Shown in pieces: positions 1-5,953 of a stretch of 9,583 nt of DNA. Position 1 is the stretch's first letter. Every line of letters starts with the position of its first letter. Source of the DNA: Woeseia sp964560775. Lineage in GTDB: Bacteria; Pseudomonadota; Gammaproteobacteria; Steroidobacterales; Woeseiaceae. Made by a program: the position numbers and the translations under genes. The stretch is taken from NCBI GenBank assembly GCA_964560775.1, contig CAZLNH010000049.1, forward strand, positions 1 to 9,583. Reading direction: 5' to 3'. The notes under the pieces are model-generated. The model did no database searches, was not told the DNA's origin, and was given only the letters and a program-made list of their open reading frames with translations.

Positions 1-531
1 GGGGAGCGCTGGGTCTACAAGACGGGCGAAACGCACCTCCTGGGAGACCTCGTTCGGTCGGCGACCGGGCGCACGCTTGCGGACTATCTGTCGGACGAGA
101 TCTGGAAGCCATACGGGATGGACGCACCGGCGAGCTGGAACATTGATAGTTCGGGCGCCGAGCTTGCCGGGTGCTGCCTCCAGGCGACGCTCCGCGATTT
201 CGGGCGGTTCGGTCAGTTCGTCCTGGACGGCGGTCAAATCAGTGATTCGTTCGTGGTGAGTGACGGCTGGTTCGAGGATGCTACCGCGGCACACGCGACC
301 ATCGACAGCGCCGGGAACGGGTATGGCTACCAGTGGTGGACGCAGCCCGACGGAGCGTTCTCCGCCTTTGGCATCTACGGGCAGATGATCCACATCGATC
401 CGGCCCGAAAACTGGTGGTCGTCCTCAACAACGCCTGGCCTGAGGCACTGAGCCCTGATCGCTTCGCCGCACGAAGCGAGTTCCTGACCCTGGTCAAGTC
501 AGCGATCGACGATGAAGCTGCGGGCACTTAA
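1..531 (+). CDS. Serine hydrolase, beta-lactamase/penicillin-binding family, 3' end only
   Basis: The reading frame is open from the first base and ends at TAA 529-531, giving the last 176 residues of a longer protein. The fragment begins near an ERWVYKTGETHLLG stretch, matching the second active-site region (Tyr-x-Ser/Asn-Gly-type) of class C beta-lactamase-fold hydrolases. Next come a TGRTLADYLSDEIWKPYGM segment, typical of the helix after that motif, then ATLRDFGRFGQFVLDGG, GYGYQWW and a late FGIYGQ that probably stands where the third motif (HxG/KTG-like) sits. The Ser-x-x-Lys nucleophile motif would lie upstream, outside the window, so activity cannot be judged. The family includes esterases, D-aminopeptidases and 6-aminohexanoate-dimer hydrolase-like enzymes, so a beta-lactamase function should not be assumed. 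Secretion is likely for the family, but the N-terminus is absent. The start is truncated by the window edge; I see no frameshift in what remains. Confidence 0.85.
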   Translation, partial: GERWVYKTGETHLLGDLVRSATGRTLADYLSDEIWKPYGMDAPASWNIDSSGAELAGCCLQATLRDFGRFGQFVLDGGQISDSFVVSDGWFEDATAAHATIDSAGNGYGYQWWTQPDGAFSAFGIYGQMIHIDPARKLVVVLNNAWPEALSPDRFAARSEFLTLVKSAIDDEAAGT

Positions 532-825
532 CAAGCCGATGAATACACAGGCGGACGCCCTCGGCCGCACTCAGCTTATCAGCAATTCGTTACGCCGACG
601 ATCTGGAGCACTAGCAGGCAGTTGGCAAATTCTCTCTGGAGAGGCCCTCATGCGCTCAATATGTCTTTTCGTTCGGAGGTGATCCACAGCGCGATATTGT
701 CATGGCCCGATCAATTACTTCCCCGGAGAACACTTAACAACGACCTCGGAACCGGCCAGATTCGGCAAACGGTTTTGGCCTTAATACGGGAGTCCTGAAC
801 AGCCGGCGCAGGCGGAATTTCATTT
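532..825. other. Gap of 294 bases without a convincing gene
   Basis: No coding frame here has both a plausible ribosome binding site and recognisable protein. The longest ATG frame is 45 codons (661-798, +) without a Shine-Dalgarno at the right distance. The segment looks somewhat more AT-rich than the flanking genes. It contains a 12-base run at 675-686 (GGAGGTGATCCA) that equals the complement of the conserved 16S rRNA 3' tail, a 10-base repeat CACTTAACAA at 525-534 and 731-740, and a few short inverted repeats with no T-tract. I could not assign a sigma70 promoter for the acetyltransferase with confidence; TAATAC at 782-787 is only a weak -10 candidate. Confidence 0.5.
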
Positions 826-1302
826 ATGCACAACTCGTATGCATTGCGACAGCTCTCTCAAGAGGATCTGGGCTTGATGGATGAGCTGCTGGACACGTTT
901 GGCGAGGCCTTTAACGAGCAGGCGACCTATACCGGAAACCGGCCAAGCGGCGACTATATGCGGCAGCTGCTTGGTTGCGACTATTTTATTGCGCTGGTTG
1001 CATTGAAAGGCAATGTAGTTGTCGGGGGCATCGCGGCGTACGAGTTGAAAAAATTCGAGCAGGAACGAAGCGAGATTTATTTGTACGATCTGGCGGTTGC
1101 GAACGGACACCGGCGTCGAGGGGTTGCGACTGCACTGATCCACGAGCTCAAGAGTATTGCAGCTCGGCGCGGAGCCTACGTCATCTTTGTTCAGGCTGAT
1201 ACGGGAATCGAGGACGAAGCCGCAATTGCGCTCTACACCCGGCTGGGAGCCCGGGAGGACGTCCTGCACTTTGATATCCCGCTGGAAGACCATGCTGGTT
1301 GA
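826..1302 (+). CDS. aac(3)-I: GNAT acetyltransferase resembling aminoglycoside 3-N-acetyltransferase AAC(3)-I
   Basis: The product is 158 residues with a single Gcn5-related acetyltransferase fold. AAC(3)-I enzymes move the acetyl group of acetyl-CoA to the 3-amino group of gentamicin-type aminoglycosides in the cytoplasm. The central block is strongly like AAC(3)-Ia as I recall it: AAYELKKFEQERSEIYLYDLAV (about 70-91), then the acetyl-CoA pyrophosphate loop HRRRGVATALI (95-105), GAYVIFVQAD (116-125), ALYTRLG (135-141) and a closing VLHFDI. Length fits the family (about 154-177 residues). The ATG at 826 is preceded by AGGCGG at 810-815, ten bases away, which is acceptable. No integron attC site, integrase or transposase is visible, unlike the clinical genes. 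TTT, TTG and TAT codons appear more freely used than in glcB, which may hint at separate ancestry. The family call is secure; real aminoglycoside activity is inference, and a native small-amine substrate is the alternative. Confidence 0.88.
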   Translation: MHNSYALRQLSQEDLGLMDELLDTFGEAFNEQATYTGNRPSGDYMRQLLGCDYFIALVALKGNVVVGGIAAYELKKFEQERSEIYLYDLAVANGHRRRGVATALIHELKSIAARRGAYVIFVQADTGIEDEAAIALYTRLGAREDVLHFDIPLEDHAG

Positions 1303-1316
1303 TAATCGGCCAACCA
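1296..1316 (+). repeat. Inverted repeat spanning the acetyltransferase stop codon
   Basis: TGGTTG (1296-1301) and CAACCA (1311-1316) form a perfect 6-base stem around a 9-base loop. The TGA stop at 1300-1302 lies inside the structure. No T-tract follows, so it is not a standard intrinsic terminator. It may be a weak RNA hairpin at the 3' end of the message or a chance repeat. Confidence 0.35.
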
Positions 1317-1377
1317 ATTACGGGCGACGGGCGACAATGGACCGCGCTGCAATGCGACGATAATTGATGACCATAGA

Positions 1378-1383
1378 TATAAT
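1378..1383 (+). promoter_or_regulatory. Perfect -10 hexamer TATAAT upstream of the VOC gene
   Basis: A consensus TATAAT lies 82 bases ahead of the VOC start codon, in the gap after the acetyltransferase gene. No good -35 hexamer is found 16-18 bases upstream and there is no extended-10 TG. It is therefore a -10 candidate that would need an activator, or a coincidence. A dyad at 1414-1434 follows it, in the region expected to be transcribed leader. A tandem GGGCGAC pair (1322-1335) lies further upstream. Confidence 0.35.
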
Positions 1384-1413
1384 CAGCTAGAGACCTTATT
1401 TGACGGCGCTCAG

Positions 1414-1434
1414 CCGGGTGGATAATCCGCCTGG
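1414..1434 (+). promoter_or_regulatory. Dyad-symmetric element in the VOC gene leader
   Basis: CCGGGTGGAT (1414-1423) and ATCCGCCTGG (1425-1434) are inverted copies around a single A, with 8 of 10 positions matching as DNA. As RNA the two mismatches become G-U pairs, so the whole arm pairs apart from the tip. It lies downstream of the TATAAT at 1378-1383 and 19 bases before GGGGAA at 1453. No T-tract follows. It could be a repressor operator or a leader hairpin; the sequence does not decide. Confidence 0.45.
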
Positions 1435-1452
1435 TGCGGCCGCTGCTTGAGC

Positions 1453-1458
1453 GGGGAA
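1453..1458 (+). promoter_or_regulatory. Ribosome binding site deciding the VOC gene start
   Basis: GGGGAA stands six bases before the ATG at 1465. The in-frame TTG at 1447 lies upstream of this site and has no equivalent site of its own, so the ATG is chosen. Confidence 0.6.
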
Positions 1459-1464
1459 CAAAAG

Positions 1465-1824
1465 ATGACTGACAACACGCACATCCATCACGGCATCGAC
1501 TACATTGAAATCGCGGTAACTGACATGGCCGAGGCCAGGCGGTTCTATCAGGGCGCGTTCGACTGGCAATTCAATGACTACGGGCCTGAGTACTCCGGCA
1601 TTCGAAAGGAAGGCGGCGAGGCCGGCGGACTACGCCTGGACACGGACGTAGTCAAGGGCGGTCCACTGGTCATTCTTTACTCACGGGATCTGGAGTTGTC
1701 GGTGGAGAAGGTCCGAGCCGCCGGCGGAAGTATCACCAGGGAGCCGTACAGCTTTCCGGGCGGTCGCCGCTTTCATTTTGCAGACCCGAGCGGCAATGAA
1801 TTGGCGGTTTGGGCCGAAAATTGA
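1465..1824 (+). CDS. VOC-superfamily (glyoxalase/bleomycin-resistance fold) protein
   Basis: The product is a 119-residue single-domain protein with the vicinal-oxygen-chelate fold: two beta-alpha-beta3 modules, the first at IDYIEIAVTDMAEARRFYQ (about 11-29) and the second from GPLVILYSRDLELSVEKV (about 67-84) to the closing DPSGNELAVW (about 107-116). The FY after the first helix and the final GNELAVW are family hallmarks. Of the four ligands expected in a metal-dependent glyoxalase I type, only the last Glu (in GNELAVW) is obvious; the first His position is occupied by Tyr and no His is seen at the start of the second module. A true glyoxalase role is therefore unlikely, and ligand binding or an unknown reaction is more plausible. 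The gene lies 162 bases after the acetyltransferase gene on the same strand and 88 before glcB. Start chosen at ATG 1465 because of the GGGGAA site. Substrate unknown. Confidence 0.85.
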   Translation: MTDNTHIHHGIDYIEIAVTDMAEARRFYQGAFDWQFNDYGPEYSGIRKEGGEAGGLRLDTDVVKGGPLVILYSRDLELSVEKVRAAGGSITREPYSFPGGRRFHFADPSGNELAVWAEN

Positions 1825-1848
1825 TGGGTCGTTAGCATCGCGTATGAT
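1821..1848 (+). promoter_or_regulatory. Sigma70-like promoter for glcB overlapping the VOC stop codon
   Basis: TTGATG (1821-1826) and TATGAT (1843-1848) are 16 bases apart and match the -35 and -10 consensus at 4 and 5 of 6 positions. The -35 box includes the TGA stop (1822-1824) of the VOC gene. A start near 1855 would give a leader of about 58 bases that begins at the following hairpin. This suggests glcB can be transcribed on its own. Confidence 0.4.
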
Positions 1849-1849
1849 G

Positions 1850-1880
1850 ACGGTCTTGTTCCGGGCTCGCGCCGGACCGT
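1850..1880 (+). repeat. Nested inverted repeat in the glcB leader
   Basis: TCCGG (1860-1864) and CCGGA (1872-1876) form a 5-base stem with a 7-base loop. An outer arm, ACGG (1850-1853) with CCGT (1877-1880), can extend it with a bulge; ACGGTC with GACCGT is the alternative pairing. No T-run follows, so it is not an ordinary terminator. It lies 18 bases before the glcB ribosome binding site and could act on the DNA or on the RNA leader. Confidence 0.4.
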
Positions 1881-1912
1881 GACACCGATTATTGCAAAAG
1901 AGAGATTGCTGC

Positions 1913-4096
1913 ATGACCGCATCAACGTCCGGCGGTGGCCTGACCGTCAATGCAACCTTCCGGGACTTCGTTGAGAAGGAGTTGCTGCCCGCGGTCGACG
2001 TAGGCCGCGACAAATTCTGGGGCGGCCTCGAAAGGATCGTCGAGGACCTGACCCCGGAGAACCGGCGCCTGCTGGCCGTCCGCGATAGCCTGCAAGAACA
2101 GATCGATGCCTGGCACCGTTCGCGCGCAGGCCAGGAATGGAGGGCGGACGAATACCGCGACTTCCTGACCGGCATCGGCTACCTCGAAACGGTCGGCAAA
2201 CCGTTTACGATCGGTACCCGCGACGTCGACCCGGAAATCGCTCACGTTGCCGGTCCGCAGCTGGTGGTTCCGGTCAGCAACGCACGCTTTGCCCTAAATG
2301 CCGCCAATGCACGCTGGGGCAGCGTGTACGACGCGTTATACGGCACGGATGTCATTGATTCCGGCGGCGGCCGCGAGCCGGGTTCGTCCTACAACCCGGT
2401 GCGCGGCGAGGCGGTGATCCAATACGCCACCGGGTTCCTGGACCGGTCGGTGCCGCTGGCGGCCGGCAGTCATGCGGATGCTACTGAGTACCGCATCGTT
2501 ACCGAGAATAATGCGGCAGTCCTGTCCATTGCACTGGCGGACGGCACTGTGACAACGCTCGCGGATGCCGGGCAATTCGCGGGATTTGCCAATGACGGCA
2601 GCACCCGCTGCATCCTGTTGCGGAATAACGGGTTGCACATTGAAATTCGGATCGACCCACAACATCCGATCGGCAGGAAGTCGGCAGCGAGTGTCGCCGA
2701 TGTAGTACTGGAGTCCGCCGTCACAACGATCCAGGATTGCGAGGATTCGGTCGCTGCCGTCGATGCTGAAGACACGGTTTGTGTTTACCGGAACTGGCTT
2801 GGACTGATGCAAGGCACATTATCTGCATCGTTCGACAAGGCCGGGCGGACTTTGACGCGAAAACTGAACGCAGATCGTCACTACACTGCAGCCGATGGCT
2901 CGCCGCTGACGCTGCCCGGTCGCAGCCTGATGCTGGTGCGCAATGTCGGTCACCTGATGACGACGGACGCAGTCCTTGACGCAGACGGCGACGAAGTATT
3001 CGAGGGCCTGCTGGACGCTGTGGTGACAGTGACCTGCGCGCTGGCCGACATCGGCAAAGACGGCAGCCGCCGCAACAGCCGCGCCGGCAGTGTTTACATC
3101 GTCAAACCGAAGATGCATGGCTCCGCGGAGGCGGCATTTGCGGACAAACTGTTTGCGCGTGTCGAAGACATGCTCGGCCTGCCGCGCAATACGGTCAAGA
3201 TCGGCGTCATGGACGAAGAGCGACGCACCACCGTCAACCTGGCCGAATGCATTCGCGCGGTGGCGGACCGGCTTGTCTTCATCAACACCGGCTTCCTCGA
3301 CCGCACTGGTGACGAGATACACACGAGCATGCTAGCGGCGCCGGTCCTCCGAAAGGACACGATAAAAGAGCAACCATGGATCAAGGCGTACGAAGACTGG
3401 AATGTCGATATCGGCATCCATTGCGGGCTGCCCGGCAAGGCGCAGATTGGCAAGGGCATGTGGCCGAAGCCCGATGAAATGAAGCAGATGGTAGACACCA
3501 AGGCCGCACACCCGCAGGCGGGCGCGAACTGTGCGTGGGTGCCGTCGCCGACAGCCGCTACCTTGCACGCGATGCACTATCACGAAATCGATGTTACGGC
3601 GCGCCAGCAGGAGCTTGCCGGCCGGCAACTGGCGTCACTGGAGGATATCCTGACACCGCCGTTTGCGGCTGATGCAAACTTCGCTGACAAAGACGTGCAG
3701 GCCGAGCTCGAAAATAACGCGCAAGGCATTTTGGGTTACGTTGTGCGCTGGATCGACCAGGGCATCGGCTGTTCCAAGGTGCCGGACATAAATGACGTCG
3801 GCTTGATGGAGGATCGCGCCACCCTGCGCATTTCGAGCCAGCATATTGCCAACTGGCTGCACCACGGCATTTGCAGCAAGGAACAGGTCATGGAGACCAT
3901 GCGCCGCATGGCGCGAGTGGTTGACGAACAGAATGCCGGTGACAGCGCTTATACGCCGATGGCAGGGAACTTCGAGCAAAGCCGCGCGTTCCACGCAGCC
4001 TGCGATCTTGTCTTCAAAGGCACGGAGCAACCGAACGGCTATACGGAACCGCTGCTGCACCGCCACCGGCGCAGGTACAAGGCCGTGAATCGGTGA
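1913..4096 (+). CDS. glcB: Malate synthase G
   Basis: The 727-residue product matches the G form of malate synthase (E. coli GlcB is 723). It condenses glyoxylate with acetyl-CoA to give malate and CoA in the cytoplasm, for the glyoxylate shunt or glycolate use. Signature blocks in order: RSLMLVRNVGHLMT with catalytic Arg343; VYIVKPKMHG; GVMDEERRTT with Mg ligand Glu435; FLDRTGDEIHTS with Asp463; and GCSKVPDINDVGLMEDRATL with Cys620 and the catalytic base Asp634. These correspond to E. coli Arg338, Glu427, Asp455, Cys617 and Asp631, with the 28- and 14-residue spacings preserved. The ATG at 1913 is preferred over the in-frame TTG at 1892 because AGAGAG (1899-1904) sits eight bases ahead of it and the length then fits the family. 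No isocitrate lyase or glycolate oxidase genes accompany it. The gene ends 10 bases from the convergent DUF4139 gene, with no terminator hairpin between. Confidence 0.97.
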   Translation: MTASTSGGGLTVNATFRDFVEKELLPAVDVGRDKFWGGLERIVEDLTPENRRLLAVRDSLQEQIDAWHRSRAGQEWRADEYRDFLTGIGYLETVGKPFTIGTRDVDPEIAHVAGPQLVVPVSNARFALNAANARWGSVYDALYGTDVIDSGGGREPGSSYNPVRGEAVIQYATGFLDRSVPLAAGSHADATEYRIVTENNAAVLSIALADGTVTTLADAGQFAGFANDGSTRCILLRNNGLHIEIRIDPQHPIGRKSAASVADVVLESAVTTIQDCEDSVAAVDAEDTVCVYRNWLGLMQGTLSASFDKAGRTLTRKLNADRHYTAADGSPLTLPGRSLMLVRNVGHLMTTDAVLDADGDEVFEGLLDAVVTVTCALADIGKDGSRRNSRAGSVYIVKPKMHGSAEAAFADKLFARVEDMLGLPRNTVKIGVMDEERRTTVNLAECIRAVADRLVFINTGFLDRTGDEIHTSMLAAPVLRKDTIKEQPWIKAYEDWNVDIGIHCGLPGKAQIGKGMWPKPDEMKQMVDTKAAHPQAGANCAWVPSPTAATLHAMHYHEIDVTARQQELAGRQLASLEDILTPPFAADANFADKDVQAELENNAQGILGYVVRWIDQGIGCSKVPDINDVGLMEDRATLRISSQHIANWLHHGICSKEQVMETMRRMARVVDEQNAGDSAYTPMAGNFEQSRAFHAACDLVFKGTEQPNGYTEPLLHRHRRRYKAVNR

Positions 4097-4106
4097 CGGT
4101 TGTAAG

Positions 4107-5732
4107 TTAGCGCCGCGACAGCACCTTGTCGGTCGGCCAGGTCACCGTGTACGTGTGCTCTATACGCCACTCTTCACCAGGTGCGAGTGTCTTGCGCCAC
4201 AGTATGACACCGGGTTCATCATCGACATCAGTAACGGTCGGCGCAGTCGCGCTACGCGGCACATCAACCGTAATGTCATCATTGCGGGAGACCGGATACA
4301 GGTCGAGGACCTCGACAACGGTGTCGGACCGGCGCCGGTTGGTGATCTCGAACAAAAAGTCCGTCGTTTCGGTGTTCCTGCGGCTGATCAGGCCCTGTTC
4401 GCCGCGTGCGGCACCGCGGTCGACGCGATTCAATTCAACGCGCCGGTCATCGCCCATGGGTAGCGTGACCTCGGCATCTGGCAACAGGGTCGGCATTGCT
4501 GTCATTCCGGCGTAAGCGCCGTCGACGTAAACGCGCAGCGTACTCCCAAGCAAAGGCACGTTGCGATCGTAGTCGAATCGTGCAGCGAGGTATGCCTGCT
4601 CACTGCGGCGCGGCATGATGCGTGTAACGAGGCCGACATCGAAATCGAACGAGTCAAGGTCCAGCGCCTGGGCATCATCGGCATTGTTGGCGACAGAGAC
4701 GCGGCCCGGGACTGTGTAAGTCACCGCATAGTTGCCTATCTGCGCAGTATTACCGATTGCGCCGGTTACAACGACTTCCTCCATGCTATCGGCGTTCGCC
4801 ATCTGCAACTTGCTCATCGTCGCGCGTTGCGGCGCTTGTGGCATCGGGTCGTGCAGATCGAGAAACTCGCTGGACAGCGTGCCAGGCTCCAGTGCACCCG
4901 ACGGGTCGCTCGTCGACAGCGACAGCGATACCTCCTGCCAGGCCTCATCGGTGCGCTGGTAAACCATGGCCTGCTGTATCAGCGTAAGCTCAGCCCCATC
5001 GCTGTCAAGCCGAGCTTCGTATTGCGGCATCCAACGCGCATTATTCTGGAAGTAGTGCAGGCGCAATTCCGTCGTCAGGGCACGTGGCGTGCGCAATGAC
5101 AATTCAACTACGGACGTCGCCATCGAGCCGCCGCTCAGTTCGGCGAGTTCGCGCTGCAGGACCGACAGGTCGCGCTCCGCATCAGCGCGTGCTGCTTTCT
5201 GGTTACGGATTTCCTCATAGGCATCCGCAGACGCCGTTTGCAGCAGTGACAATGCCTCGCGCCAGCTGCCGACATCCGCGGTGCCCCGGGCGCCACCCGC
5301 CCATGTCTCTTTCGCATAACCCTGCGTCAGGCCATCGAGAAACTTGAGACGCAGCTCCGCGCTTTTTACCGCATCGTCTATTGCCCCGATGCGCGATTCG
5401 ACCTCGCGAATTGCGGCATTCAGCCGTTCGATATCCGCATTGAATGCTTCTCGCTGTTGCTGGCGCGCAAACCGCACCTGGCCAATCGTCACGTCCCCGG
5501 ATCCCGTCTCGACCCGGATGCGATTCGGATCCAGGTCGTTGACGAGACCGGTGAGCCGCACTTTCGTCGTGCCGCCCGGAAGCGCTACGGTCGCGATACG
5601 CGTGATGGCAGCACCGGACGGGTAGACAGTGACGGCGTCAATCCTGGACGTGGCATCCACGGCAAATGCAGGCGATGCAATGGCGAGAATAGTGAGACCA
5701 AGAAAGGTGCTGCAGGCTTTCGCTGTACGCAT
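4107..5732 (-). CDS. Secreted DUF4140/DUF4139 protein (MuiA-like)
   Basis: The product is 541 residues starting at MRTAK. A signal peptide is clear: basic start, hydrophobic stretch about 9-22, and an AFA site giving cleavage near residue 24, so it acts in the periplasm or on the cell surface. Residues about 31-90 (IDAVTVYPSGAAITR onward) match the N-terminal DUF4140 domain, followed by charged heptad-like coiled coil (about 88-130 and 170-200). From about 215 the DUF4139 beta-rich domain follows: ARWMPQYEARLDS, VYQRTDEAWQEVSLSLST and a closing GEEWRIEHTYTV. Between these last parts lies a linker with EEVVVTG at 318-324. The family is named after a mucoidy inhibitor, but its biochemical role is unknown and I assign none. 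The start at 5732 is chosen over longer frames because it puts the signal peptide first and has AAAAGG nine bases upstream. Confidence 0.87.
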   Translation of the reverse strand: MRTAKACSTFLGLTILAIASPAFAVDATSRIDAVTVYPSGAAITRIATVALPGGTTKVRLTGLVNDLDPNRIRVETGSGDVTIGQVRFARQQQREAFNADIERLNAAIREVESRIGAIDDAVKSAELRLKFLDGLTQGYAKETWAGGARGTADVGSWREALSLLQTASADAYEEIRNQKAARADAERDLSVLQRELAELSGGSMATSVVELSLRTPRALTTELRLHYFQNNARWMPQYEARLDSDGAELTLIQQAMVYQRTDEAWQEVSLSLSTSDPSGALEPGTLSSEFLDLHDPMPQAPQRATMSKLQMANADSMEEVVVTGAIGNTAQIGNYAVTYTVPGRVSVANNADDAQALDLDSFDFDVGLVTRIMPRRSEQAYLAARFDYDRNVPLLGSTLRVYVDGAYAGMTAMPTLLPDAEVTLPMGDDRRVELNRVDRGAARGEQGLISRRNTETTDFLFEITNRRRSDTVVEVLDLYPVSRNDDITVDVPRSATAPTVTDVDDEPGVILWRKTLAPGEEWRIEHTYTVTWPTDKVLSRR

Positions 5733-5741
5733 AATGTTATG

Positions 5742-5747
5742 CCTTTT
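5742..5747 (-). promoter_or_regulatory. Ribosome binding site deciding the DUF4139 gene start
   Basis: On the - strand AAAAGG precedes the ATG at 5732 by nine bases. The same frame is open back to 5855, but that extension would put 41 hydrophilic residues in front of the signal peptide, so the shorter form is chosen. Confidence 0.6.
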
Positions 5748-5751
5748 CGGG

Positions 5752-5769
5752 TTCCGGATTTTCCGGATT
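5752..5769. repeat. Perfect tandem repeat of TTCCGGATT
   Basis: Two adjacent copies of TTCCGGATT lie at 5752-5760 and 5761-5769. Each contains the palindrome TCCGGA, so the element has both direct and dyad symmetry on a 9-base period. It sits just upstream of the DUF4139 ribosome binding site, in the 221-base divergent gap before the PLP-enzyme gene. On the - strand a -10-like TACAAT (5785-5790) lies upstream of it, but no -35 hexamer is properly spaced. An operator is possible. Confidence 0.5.
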
Positions 5770-5943
5770 CCATCGGGGTTGCCTATTGTAAACGGCGAGG
5801 CGACGGTAAAGGGGTTCGCCGGGATGCTTGAACTGGTGAACTGACCCCGCGGCATGCCCGGCCCTGATATACCTGCTGCGCAAGGGAGTGTGTATCATAC
5901 CGGTCCCGAGCAAGACCCTGAAACGGGCAATCATTAACTCCCC

Positions 5944-5947
5944 GGAG
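5944..5947 (+). promoter_or_regulatory. Ribosome binding site deciding the PLP-enzyme start
   Basis: GGAG stands six bases before the ATG at 5954. The in-frame GTG at 5888 would add 22 residues unlike the family N-terminus, and the ATG at 5949 is out of frame. Confidence 0.6.
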
Positions 5948-5953
5948 AATGCC

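Noticed and set aside
661..798. 45-codon ATG frame in the gap before the acetyltransferase gene
   Set aside because: No Shine-Dalgarno at a proper distance, no recognisable protein signature, and the segment looks non-coding.
525..1302. Integron cassette hypothesis: RYYYAAC-like ACTTAAC at 526-532 and 732-738 around an AAC(3)-I gene
   Set aside because: No matching GTTRRRY partner with paired L boxes is found after either site, none follows the acetyltransferase stop, and there is no integrase. The 10-base repeat CACTTAACAA is short enough to be chance.
1..1302. Antibiotic-resistance island made of a beta-lactamase-fold gene and an AAC(3)-I-like gene
   Set aside because: The first gene is a general serine hydrolase whose nucleophile motif is off-window, and there are no mobility genes or element ends.
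820..1317. Open antisense frame covering the whole acetyltransferase gene
   Set aside because: It mirrors the sense gene, which has clear GNAT motifs; the antisense product resembles nothing and is a by-product of codon structure.
5733..5855. Longer N-terminus for the DUF4139 protein
   Set aside because: It would bury an excellent signal peptide 41 residues inside and lacks a ribosome binding site.
5733..5953. SAM riboswitch or MetJ box upstream of the transsulfuration gene
   Set aside because: No AGACGTCT-like met box repeats and no recognisable riboswitch core or terminator arrangement were seen.
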